Source: Cellulosimicrobium sp. CUA-896
GTDB taxonomy: Bacteria; Actinomycetota; Actinomycetes; Actinomycetales; Cellulomonadaceae
Direction: 5' to 3'
Assembly: GCF_001942335.1 (NCBI RefSeq)
Contig: NZ_MKKH01000055.1
Coordinates: 62,001-126,000 of the forward strand
DNA length: 64,000 nt
Within the stretch, counting starts at the first letter, position 1. Each line of letters begins with the position of its first letter. The notes beneath the pieces were generated by a model. That model saw only the letters and a list, made by a program, of their open reading frames with translations, searched no databases and was not told the origin of the DNA. This document shows positions 26,694 to 36,287 of the stretch, in pieces. The position numbers and the translations under genes were made by a program.

Positions 26694-28211
26694 ATGTCCC
26701 ACAGCGCCACCGAGGAGACGCGACGGGGTTTCCGCTCGCTCCTCTCCACCTCCCCGGCCGCCCGTGTCCGCGCCGTCCGCGCCGCGTTCGGCGACCACCG
26801 CTGGGAGGCCGAGTACCGACGGCGCCTCGTCCTGACGGACACGCTGGCCGTCGTCGTCGCCGTGCTCGTCGCCTACTTCCTGCGCTGGGAGCAGTTCGCC
26901 GAGGAGCCCGTCCGCGCGGACGTGCACGTCCCGTACGTCGTCCTGTCGCTCCTCGTCGGTGCGGCCTGGTCGGTCTCCCTCGTCGTGTCGCGCTCGCGCG
27001 ACCTGCGCGTCGTCGGCAGCGGCCCGACGGAGTACCACCGGGTCTTCGACGCCTCCTGGCGGCTGTTCGCCGTGCTCGCCGTGCTGGCCTTCCTGCTGCG
27101 CTTCCCCGAGGCGCGCGGCTACCTCGCCTTCGCCTTCCCCATCGGGCTCGGTGGGCTGCTGCTCGGCCGGTACGGCTGGCGGCAGTGGCTGCACCGCGAG
27201 CGCGCCCTCGGCCGGGCGCGGTCCGCCGTGCTCGCCATCGGCCACCGCGACCAGGCGGAGCGCCTCATCCGCGACCTCAACGGGCGCGACGAGTCCGGTT
27301 ACCGCGTGGTCGGGGTCTGCGTGCCGTCGGGGGTCGTCGCGAGCGGCGAGGAGATCCGCGGAGTCCCCGTGCTGGGCGAGCTGCGCCAGGCCGGCGAGGT
27401 CGCGACGCGCGTGGGCGCGGACATCGTGGCCGTCTCCGGCTCGGACGCGATCACCGCCGAGGTCGTGCGGCGGCTCGGCTGGGAGCTCGAGCCGTTCGGC
27501 GTCGACCTGATGCTCACCGCCGAGCTCGCCGACGTCGCGGGCCCCCGCATCACCATCACGCCCGCCGAGAGCGTCTCGCTCCTGCACGTGGACGCGCCGC
27601 GGTTCACCGGGCCGCGGTTCGTCGTGAAGTCGGCGACGGACTGGCTCGGTGCCGCCCTGCTCACGCTCTTCCTGCTGCCCGTGCTCGTGCTCGTCTCGCT
27701 CGCCGTCCTGCTCACGAGCCGCGGCGGCATCTTCTACACGCAGGAGCGCGTGGGGCGCAACGGCCGCACGTTCCCCATGTTCAAGTTCCGCTCGATGCGC
27801 GCGGGCGCCGACCGCGAGGTGGCCACGCTCGTCGAGCAGAACGACGGCGCGGGTCCCCTGTTCAAGATGCGCGAGGACCCGCGCGTGACCGCCGTCGGGC
27901 GCGTGCTGCGCCGCTACTCGCTCGACGAGCTGCCGCAGCTGCTCAACGTGCTCCGCGGGGACATGAGCCTCGTGGGGCCGCGCCCGCCGCTCCCGCGCGA
28001 GGTCGCGAAGTACGAGCAGAAGGTGCGGCGCCGGCTCCTCGTCAAGCCCGGCCTCACGGGGCTGTGGCAGGTGGGCGGGCGCTCCGACCTGTCGTGGGAG
28101 GAGAGCGTGCGCCTCGACGTGTACTACGTCGAGAACTGGACGCTCTTCGGCGACTTCCTCATCCTCGCCCGCACCGCGCGAGCCGTCTTCTCCGGCCACG
28201 GCGCGTACTGA
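26694..28211 (+). CDS. Exopolysaccharide polyprenyl glycosylphosphotransferase (sugar transferase)
   Basis: 505 residues of the CpsE/WcaJ/EpsL type. Four to five TM helices in the first 160 residues and a CoA-binding-like cytoplasmic domain (AIGHRDQAERLIRDL, VVGVCVPSG) precede the catalytic bacterial sugar-transferase domain: a TM at about 310-335, ERVGRNGRTFPMFKFRSMR, SLDELPQLLNVLRGDMSLVGPRPP and KPGLTGLWQVGGRSDL. It moves a sugar-1-phosphate onto undecaprenyl phosphate, the first step of capsule or exopolysaccharide building. The ATG with GGAGGTGG before it is chosen over an ATG 33 bases upstream. No glycosyltransferase cluster follows. Confidence 0.92.
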   Translation: MSHSATEETRRGFRSLLSTSPAARVRAVRAAFGDHRWEAEYRRRLVLTDTLAVVVAVLVAYFLRWEQFAEEPVRADVHVPYVVLSLLVGAAWSVSLVVSRSRDLRVVGSGPTEYHRVFDASWRLFAVLAVLAFLLRFPEARGYLAFAFPIGLGGLLLGRYGWRQWLHRERALGRARSAVLAIGHRDQAERLIRDLNGRDESGYRVVGVCVPSGVVASGEEIRGVPVLGELRQAGEVATRVGADIVAVSGSDAITAEVVRRLGWELEPFGVDLMLTAELADVAGPRITITPAESVSLLHVDAPRFTGPRFVVKSATDWLGAALLTLFLLPVLVLVSLAVLLTSRGGIFYTQERVGRNGRTFPMFKFRSMRAGADREVATLVEQNDGAGPLFKMREDPRVTAVGRVLRRYSLDELPQLLNVLRGDMSLVGPRPPLPREVAKYEQKVRRRLLVKPGLTGLWQVGGRSDLSWEESVRLDVYYVENWTLFGDFLILARTARAVFSGHGAY

Positions 28212-28230
28212 GGTCGCGAGGTGGTGCCCC

Positions 28231-29007
28231 GTGCGCGTGTGTGTCGTCGGGTGCGGACGCCGCGGCGTCGTGCAGGCGGCGTGCCTCGCGGCCGCGGGGC
28301 ACGAGGTCGTCGCGATCGAGTCGGACGCCGAGGTGCGCCGGGCCCTGCGCGCTGGTGCCGCCACCACCGGTGAGCCGCGCCTGCGTCGCCTGCTCGCGCT
28401 CGCGCTCGTGAGCGGCCGCCTACGGGTCACGGGCGACCGCACCGCCGCCGCCGGCGCGCGCGTCCACCTGCTGTGCACGGGCCGCGGCGCCGTGCGCCAC
28501 GCCGCGGGCGCCGCCCGCGCGGGCGACGGCCTCACGGACCCGGGGGTCCGCCGGACGGCCGCCGACGCCGAGGTGCGGGACGCCCTGCGGTCGCAGGCGC
28601 TCCTCGCGGCGCTGGACGCCCTCGCGCCGCACCTCGGTCCCGGCGACCTCGTCGTGGGACGCGAGCGCGTCTCGCCCGGGACGGCGGCGTGGCTCGCGGC
28701 GACGCTCGCCGCCGACGGCGTGCCGGCGGGCCTCGTCTGGGTGCCGGACGAGCACCGTCCGGGCCACGCCGTCCTCGACACCCTGCGTCCCGCGCGCCTC
28801 CTCTACGGCGTGCCCGCGGGGGAGCGCGGCGAGCGGGCGACGGGGATCCTCGACGCCCTGCACGTCGTCCAGCTCGCGGCGGGTACGCCCCGGACGACGA
28901 CGGACCTCGCGACCGCCGAGCGCCTCGGCGGCGCCGCCGCGCCGCCGCTCCCGTCGCCCGGTGCCGGCACTGCCGGCCGTTCCGTCGCGACCGCCGGGGT
29001 CGCCTGA
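28231..29007 (+). CDS. UDP-glucose-dehydrogenase-like protein, N-terminal domain only
   Basis: 258 residues from a GTG 19 bases after the sugar-transferase stop. The start RVCVVGCGRRGVVQAACLAAAGHEVVAIE is the NAD-binding Rossmann motif of the UDP-glucose/GDP-mannose dehydrogenases, and VWVPDEHRPGHAVLDTLRP matches the usual N-P-E-F-L-R-E-G segment, but with the catalytic loop residues changed. It stops before the central helix and the domain with the nucleophilic cysteine, so it cannot be a full UDP-glucose dehydrogenase. It may be a regulator, a subunit or a decaying paralogue linked to the exopolysaccharide enzyme. No frameshift is evident inside it. Confidence 0.65.
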   Translation: MRVCVVGCGRRGVVQAACLAAAGHEVVAIESDAEVRRALRAGAATTGEPRLRRLLALALVSGRLRVTGDRTAAAGARVHLLCTGRGAVRHAAGAARAGDGLTDPGVRRTAADAEVRDALRSQALLAALDALAPHLGPGDLVVGRERVSPGTAAWLAATLAADGVPAGLVWVPDEHRPGHAVLDTLRPARLLYGVPAGERGERATGILDALHVVQLAAGTPRTTTDLATAERLGGAAAPPLPSPGAGTAGRSVATAGVA

Positions 29008-29056
29008 GGTGGACCGCGTTACGTCGCCGACACGCGTCTCTGGCAGCATTCTCCCC

Positions 29057-30529
<1,473 letters not shown>

Positions 30530-30548
30530 GGCCGCGCGCGGCACGGGG

Positions 30549-31819
30549 ATGACGACGGTCGGGGCGGCGGCGGCCTTCTTCCGCCTGCGCAACACCGTCC
30601 AGCGCTACGACTGGGGCTCGACGTCGGCCATCCAGGAGCTCCTGGGCGTGGAGGCGGACGGACGCCCGGCGGCCGAGCTGTGGATGGGTGCCCACCCGCT
30701 CGCGCCCTCCGTCGTCGTGCCCGTCGACGGCGCCCCGGACGGTGCGGACGCGCCGTCGGGCACGCTCCTCGACCTCGTCCGGTCCGAGCCCGAGGCCGTG
30801 CTGGGCGCGCGGGTGCTCGACGCGTACGGGCCGCGGCTGCCGTTCCTGCTCAAGGTGCTCGCGGCCGAGCGGGCGCTCTCGCTGCAGGTGCACCCGCACC
30901 CGCACCGCGCCCGCGCGGGCTTCAACCGCGAGAACCGGGAGGGTGTGCCGCGCGACTCGCCGCTGCGCAGCTTCCACGACGACCAACACAAGCCGGAGAT
31001 GGTCGTCGCCGTCTCGCGGTTCGAGGGGCTGTCCGGCTTCCGCGCCCGGCGCGGGTCCTCGAGCTCCTGGACGGCCTCGACGGCGACCTGGTCGCCCGCG
31101 TGCGCGCCGTGCTCGCCGCGAGCCCCACCGAGGCGGGCGTGCGCGAGGCGTTGACGCTCGTGCTCCACGCCCGCACCGAGCCCGACGTCGCGGCGGACCT
31201 CGCGCGGACCGTCGCGTCGGTGCGCGCTCGCCACGGCGCGGGGGCTGCCGCAGGCCCGGGCGCCCGGTCCCGTCGCGCCGACGCGACCGTCCTCGCCCTC
31301 GCGGAGCAGCACCCGGGCGACCCGGGCGCCGTCGTCTCGCTCATGCTCAACCGCGTGACGCTCGAGCCCGGCGAGGCCATGTTCGTCCCGTCGGGGCACG
31401 TGCACGCCTACCTGTCGGGGTGCGCGGTCGAGGTCATGGCCAGCTCGGACAACGTGCTGCGCGCGGGCCTGACGAGCAAGCTCGTCGACGTCGACGCGCT
31501 GCTCGAGTGCGCGACGTGCACGCCGGGGCCGGCGGCGCGCCCGCGCGTCACGGTCGACCCCGCGTCCGGGCTGACGACGTACCGGCCCCCCGTCGCCGAG
31601 TTCGCGCTGCGGGCCGGGGACGTGCGGCCCGGCGCGGCGGTGGACCTGCCCGACGTCGGCCCCCGCGTCGTGCTGTGCCGGACCGGTCGGCTCGTGCTCG
31701 CCGCCGGCGCCGACGGCGAGGTGCGGCTGCAGCAGGGCGAGTCGGTGTTCGTCCCGCACGCGGCGGGGCCGTTGTCCGCGCGGGGCGACGGGCACGTCGT
31801 CGTGGCGTACGTGCCGTGA
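30549..31819 (+). CDS. manA: Mannose-6-phosphate isomerase, class I; one frameshift
   Basis: The N-terminal part FFRLRNTVQRYDWGS, AELWMGAHPLAPS, LLKVLAAERALSLQVHPH and DDQHKPEMVVAVSRFEGLSGFR contains the zinc-binding residues of class I phosphomannose isomerase (the QVH and the KPE motifs). The frame breaks near 31044; one added base continues it as PARVLELLDGL through FVPSGHVHAYLSG (the metal/base region) and a cupin C-terminus, about 423 residues in all. It interconverts fructose-6-phosphate and mannose-6-phosphate, feeding GDP-mannose and glycans, and sits after the purine permease. A hairpin follows. Confidence 0.9.
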
Positions 31820-31820
31820 C

Positions 31821-31853
31821 CCTCACCCGCCGGGGGTGAGGCCACTGGCCTCT
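31821..31853 (+). promoter_or_regulatory. Hairpin and palindrome between manA and the P-type ATPase
   Basis: A stem CCTCACCC/GGGTGAGG (31821-31828, 31834-31841) follows the manA stop by 2 bases, and a 15-bp palindrome GAGGCCACTGGCCTC overlaps it at 31839-31853. The first may stop manA transcription; the second lies about 43 bases before the ATPase start and may be an operator. A near-copy of the first stem (CCTCACCCGCCGCGGGTGG) occurs at 39461-39479 before another stress-type gene. Confidence 0.45.
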
Positions 31854-31896
31854 CGGGCTGTGACCGTGGAGCGGGAGCACCGGAGAGGAGCCCACG

Positions 31897-34644
31897 ATGA
31901 CGGCTGCGCAGGTCGCACGGCAGCAGGTCCCTCCCGACGCCGGGGCGTGGCACACGGCGACGGCAGGGGCGGTGTGCGCGGGGCTGGGGGTCGACCCGGA
32001 CGTCGGGCTGACGTCGCAGGAGGTGGCGCAGCGGCTCGCCCGGTACGGGCCGAACGCGCTCGCCGAGGAGCGCACGGAGCGGCCCTGGCAGGCGTTCCTG
32101 CGGCAGTACCGGGACCTCATGCAGCTCGTGCTCGTCGGGGCGGCGGTCGTGAGCATCGTCGCGTTGGGCGACGTGACGACGGGCGTCGTCGTGCTCGCGC
32201 TGACGGTGCTCAACGCGCTGATGGGCCTGCACCAGGAGGGCAAGGCGGCGCAGAGCGTCGCGGCGCTGCGGGAGATGCTCGTCATGACGGCGCGCGTGCG
32301 GCGCGACGGCCGCGAGGTGCAGGTGCCGGCGGAGGAGCTCGTCCCGGGCGACGTCGTGGGCTTCGAGGCGGGCGACAAGATCCCGGCCGACGGCCGTCTG
32401 CTCGTCGCGGCGTCGCTCGAGATCGAGGAGGCGGGCCTGACGGGCGAGAGCACGCCCGTGGCGAAGAGCGTCGAGGCGGTCGCGGCCGACGACGCCCCGC
32501 TCGGCGACCGCACCGACATGGCCTACATGAACTCGCAGGTCACGCGCGGGCGCGGCGAGATGGTGGTCACCGCGACCGGCATGACGACCGAGGTCGGACG
32601 CATCTCGGGCATGCTCAGCGGCGTCGAGCAGGACAGGACGCCGCTCACGCGCCAGCTCGACCGCATCACCGTGATCATCACGGTGATGGCGGCGGTCGCG
32701 CTCGTCGTCGTCGTGGTGCTCGGCCTCGCGCGCGGCGAGGACTTCGACAGCCTGTTCGTCGTCGGCATCAGCCTCGCGATCGCCGCCATCCCGACGGGCC
32801 TGCCCGCGGTCGTGACGATGCTGCTCTCTCTCGGCACGCGCCGGCTCGCCGACGAGGGCGCGATCGTCAAGCGCCTGAAGTCGGTCGAGACGCTCGGCTC
32901 GACGTCCGCGATCTGCTCGGACAAGACCGGGACCCTCACGCTCAACCAGATGACGGCGCGGCGCCTCGTGCTCGCGGGCCGGAGGTTCTCGGTCGACGGC
33001 GAGGGCTACTCGACGACGGGCCGGGTCCTCGCCGCCGCGGGCTCGACCGACATCCCGCTCGCACCGTTCGCGCTGCCCATGGCCCTCGCGAGCGACGCCG
33101 TGGTGCGCGACGGCGAGTGCCTCGGAGACCCGACCGAGGGCGCTCTCGTCGTGCTCGCCGCCAAGGCCGGGCTCGACGTCGAGGAGACGCGACGGGAGCA
33201 CCCGCGCGTCGCCGAGGTGCCGTTCGACGCCGAGTACAAGCTCATGGCGACGTTCCACGAGATCGACGGCGTGGTCCGTTGCTACGTCAAGGGTGCGCCC
33301 GACGTCCTGCTCGCCCGGTCGACGTCGTACCGCACGGCCGACGGCCACCCCGCCCCGCTCGACGACGACGCGCGGGCGCTCGTCGCGCGGGAGAACGACG
33401 CGCTCGCGGGGGAGGGGATGCGCGTCCTCGCGGTCGCGCAGCGCGACGTGGCGCGCGCCGACCTCGGGGGCGACCTCCTGGCGCTCGTGCGCGACCTCGA
33501 GCTGCTGGCGCTCGTCGGCATCGTGGACCCGCCGAGGCGCGAGGCGCGGGACGCGATCGCCGAGTGCAAGGAGGCCGGCATCCGGGTGCGCATGATCACG
33601 GGCGACCACGTGACGACGGCGGCCGCGATCGCCGGGCAGCTCGGGATCGAGGGCCGGGCGCTCACCGGCGCGGAGTTCGCCGCGATGCCCGACGAGCAGC
33701 TCGAGGCGGAGGTCGACGGCATCGGCGTCGTCGCGCGCGTGGCCCCCGAGGACAAGGTGCGCCTCGTCGACGTGCTCAAGCGGCGGGGCGAGATCGTCGC
33801 GATGACGGGTGACGGCGTCAACGACGCACCCGCCCTCGCGCGCGCCGACATCGGTGTCGCCATGGGGATCACCGGGACCGAGGTCACCAAGGACGCCGCC
33901 GAGATGATCCTCACGGACGACAACTTCGCGACGATCGTGGCCGCCGTCGAGGGCGGCCGCGGGCTCTACGACAACCTCATGAAGTACATCCGCTTCCAGA
34001 TGGTGGTGCTCGTCGGCTTCGTCCTCACGTTCGTCGGCGCGGGGGTCTTCATGATCGCGGCCGGGACGCCGCTCACGCCGCTGCAGATCCTGTGGATCAA
34101 CTTCGCGATCGACGTGCTGCTCGCGATCGGGCTCGGGTTCGACGCCGCCACAGCCGGGCTCATGCGCCGGCGGCCCCGGCCGCCGTCGCAGCCGGTGATC
34201 GGGCGTGCCCTCGGGGTCCGGCTCGCGGTCGGCGGCGTGCTCATCGCCGTCGGGACCCTCGTGGCCGTCGCGTGGGGCGAGGCGAACGCCGACCTCGTCG
34301 TCGCGACGACGATGGGTCTCACGACGATGTCCCTGCTGCACGTCGTCGCCGCGCTCGAGTGGCGCGACCCGCGGGCGAGCGTCCTGTCGTACGAGACGCT
34401 CGCGAACGGGCGGTTCGTCGTGCTCCTCCTCGCCTCGCTGGGCCTGACGTTCCTCGTCACGACCCTCGACGGGCTCGAGCGGATCTTCGGCACGGTGAGC
34501 CTCGACGGCCCGCAGTGGGGCGTGTGCGCGCTCGTCGCGCTCGCGTTCCTCGTGCTCGTCGAGCTCGGCAAGCTCCTCCTGCGCCACCTCCCGGCGCGGT
34601 GGTCCGCCGACGAGCACGACACCGCGCACGACCCGCGAGCCTGA
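31897..34644 (+). CDS. Cation-transporting P-type ATPase (calcium-type, P2)
   Basis: 915 residues with a cation-ATPase N-terminal domain, TM pairs, an actuator domain with the TGES loop near residue 182, the phosphorylated Asp342 in SDKTGTLT, a nucleotide-binding domain (KGAPDVLLARST), the hinge MTGDGVNDAPAL and a C-terminal TM block (ILWINFAIDVLLAIGLGFD). These features place it in the P2 group (Ca2+ or Na+/K+-like), not the heavy-metal type. It likely exports Ca2+ or Mn2+. A GGAGAGG sits 8 bases before the ATG. The MFS gene follows with a 2-base gap, so the two are co-transcribed. Confidence 0.9.
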   Translation: MTAAQVARQQVPPDAGAWHTATAGAVCAGLGVDPDVGLTSQEVAQRLARYGPNALAEERTERPWQAFLRQYRDLMQLVLVGAAVVSIVALGDVTTGVVVLALTVLNALMGLHQEGKAAQSVAALREMLVMTARVRRDGREVQVPAEELVPGDVVGFEAGDKIPADGRLLVAASLEIEEAGLTGESTPVAKSVEAVAADDAPLGDRTDMAYMNSQVTRGRGEMVVTATGMTTEVGRISGMLSGVEQDRTPLTRQLDRITVIITVMAAVALVVVVVLGLARGEDFDSLFVVGISLAIAAIPTGLPAVVTMLLSLGTRRLADEGAIVKRLKSVETLGSTSAICSDKTGTLTLNQMTARRLVLAGRRFSVDGEGYSTTGRVLAAAGSTDIPLAPFALPMALASDAVVRDGECLGDPTEGALVVLAAKAGLDVEETRREHPRVAEVPFDAEYKLMATFHEIDGVVRCYVKGAPDVLLARSTSYRTADGHPAPLDDDARALVARENDALAGEGMRVLAVAQRDVARADLGGDLLALVRDLELLALVGIVDPPRREARDAIAECKEAGIRVRMITGDHVTTAAAIAGQLGIEGRALTGAEFAAMPDEQLEAEVDGIGVVARVAPEDKVRLVDVLKRRGEIVAMTGDGVNDAPALARADIGVAMGITGTEVTKDAAEMILTDDNFATIVAAVEGGRGLYDNLMKYIRFQMVVLVGFVLTFVGAGVFMIAAGTPLTPLQILWINFAIDVLLAIGLGFDAATAGLMRRRPRPPSQPVIGRALGVRLAVGGVLIAVGTLVAVAWGEANADLVVATTMGLTTMSLLHVVAALEWRDPRASVLSYETLANGRFVVLLLASLGLTFLVTTLDGLERIFGTVSLDGPQWGVCALVALAFLVLVELGKLLLRHLPARWSADEHDTAHDPRA

Positions 34645-34646
34645 CC

Positions 34647-36260
34647 GTGGCGCGCCGCGGAGCGGCCGGCACCGCGGCGGGCGGCGCCCACGGTGACGCG
34701 CCGGCGGGCGTCGACCGCCGCCTCGCGGTGCTCCTCGCGATGGCGATGTTCGTCCTCGTGGTCGACACGTCGTTCATGAACGTGTCGATCTCGGCGGTGG
34801 TCCAGGACCTCGGGACCACGGTGAGCGGCGTCCAGACCGCGATCGCGCTCGAGGCGCTCGTGTCGGCGGCGTTCATCCTCATCGGCAGCCGGGTGAGCGA
34901 CCTCGTCGGCCGGCGGCGTGGCTACGTGCTCGGCCTGCTCGGCTACGGCGTGGGGGCCGTCGCGATGACGCTCGCGCAGAGCCTCGCCGCCGTCGTCGTG
35001 CTCTGGTCGGTCGTCGGGGGCCTCGGCGCGGCGCTGCTCCTGCCGTCGATGCAGGCGCTCGTCCACGGCAGCTTCGAGGGCGCGGCGCGGACCAAGGTCT
35101 ACGCCCTCGTCGGGGCGTCCGCGTCCGTCGCGGCCGCCGTCGGACCGCTGCTCGGCGGGTTCATCACGACCTCCCTCTCCTGGCGCGTCGCGTTCGGGCT
35201 GGAGGCCGTGGTGGTCCTCGTCGTCCTCCTGGGGGTACGGCTCGTGCGCGACGTGCCCTTCACCGGGGACCGCGCCGTCGACGTCGTCGGGGCGGTGCTG
35301 TCCGTGCTCGGCATGGGCGGCGTCGTCCTGGGGGTGCTCGTGTGGCAGGAGGGCGGCGAGGCCGTGGGCCTGACGGTCGCGGTCGGCGTCGTCGCGCTCG
35401 TCGGCCTCGCACGCTGGGTCGTCGTGCGCGAGCGGCGCGGTGCCGCGCGTCTCCTCGAGCCCGACCTGTTCCGCTCGCCCCCCTTCCGCGTCGGGGTGTC
35501 CCAGCAGACGCTGCAGCAGGTCGCGCTCGGGGGCGCGATGATCGCGCTGCCCGTGTACCTCCAGATGGCGCTCGGCTACGACGCGATGCTCGCGGGCCTG
35601 TCCCTCGCACCGCTGTCGCTGAGCATGTTCGCCGCCGCGGTCGTCGCGGGACGGCGGGCAGGCCGACGGCGGCCCGCGTCCCTCGTGCTCGCGGGCTTCG
35701 CCCTCCTCGTGGTCGGCGTGCTGCTGCTCCTGCCCGTGGTCCCGCGCGCGACGTCCGGCTGGTACCTCGCCGCACCGCTCGTCGTCGCGGGGTGCGGGCT
35801 GGGCCTTCTCGTCAGCCAGCTCAACGCGTACACGCTCTCGCCGGTCGCTGAGGAGCGGGTGGGCGAGGCCGCGGGCGTGAACTCGGCGGCAGGGTCGTTC
35901 GGGCTGTCGTTCGGCCTGGCGCTCGCGGGCGCCGTCATGCTCGCGTCGCTCGCGGCCGGCTTCACGGCGGACGCGCAGGCCAGCACGGTCCTGCCGCCCG
36001 AGGACAAGGCACGGGTGAGCGAGGTCCTCGAGGACGACGCCGAGGTGATGAGCGACGCCCAGCTCGAGACGCTGCTCGTCGACGAGCCGCCCGACGTGCG
36101 TGCGGAGGTCCTGCGGATCAACGACGAGGTCCGCGCCCGGGCGCTCCAGGTCGCGCTGCTCGTGCCGCTCGTCGCGGGGCTGCTCGGCGTCGGGCAGGCC
36201 CTGAGGATGCGCCGGCTCCCGGACCCGCCGCAGGGAGCGGCCGCGCCGTCGCTCGGTTGA
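34647..36260 (+). CDS. MFS drug exporter, DHA2 (14-TM) type
   Basis: 537 residues from a GTG 2 bases after the ATPase stop. The N-terminus LAVLLAMAMFVLVVDTSFMNVSISAVV is the standard first TM of DHA2-type exporters, with GSRVSDLVGRRR as the loop 2-3 motif. About 14 TM segments can be drawn, with a polar insert late in the chain (DDAEVMSDAQLETLLVDEPP) before the last TM, a pattern typical of EmrB/QacA-like pumps. The substrate is unknown. It ends 27 bases from the convergent LuxR-type gene. Confidence 0.88.
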   Translation: MARRGAAGTAAGGAHGDAPAGVDRRLAVLLAMAMFVLVVDTSFMNVSISAVVQDLGTTVSGVQTAIALEALVSAAFILIGSRVSDLVGRRRGYVLGLLGYGVGAVAMTLAQSLAAVVVLWSVVGGLGAALLLPSMQALVHGSFEGAARTKVYALVGASASVAAAVGPLLGGFITTSLSWRVAFGLEAVVVLVVLLGVRLVRDVPFTGDRAVDVVGAVLSVLGMGGVVLGVLVWQEGGEAVGLTVAVGVVALVGLARWVVVRERRGAARLLEPDLFRSPPFRVGVSQQTLQQVALGGAMIALPVYLQMALGYDAMLAGLSLAPLSLSMFAAAVVAGRRAGRRRPASLVLAGFALLVVGVLLLLPVVPRATSGWYLAAPLVVAGCGLGLLVSQLNAYTLSPVAEERVGEAAGVNSAAGSFGLSFGLALAGAVMLASLAAGFTADAQASTVLPPEDKARVSEVLEDDAEVMSDAQLETLLVDEPPDVRAEVLRINDEVRARALQVALLVPLVAGLLGVGQALRMRRLPDPPQGAAAPSLG

Positions 36261-36287
36261 CTGTGAGGATCGCGTCGGCGGCCCCCG

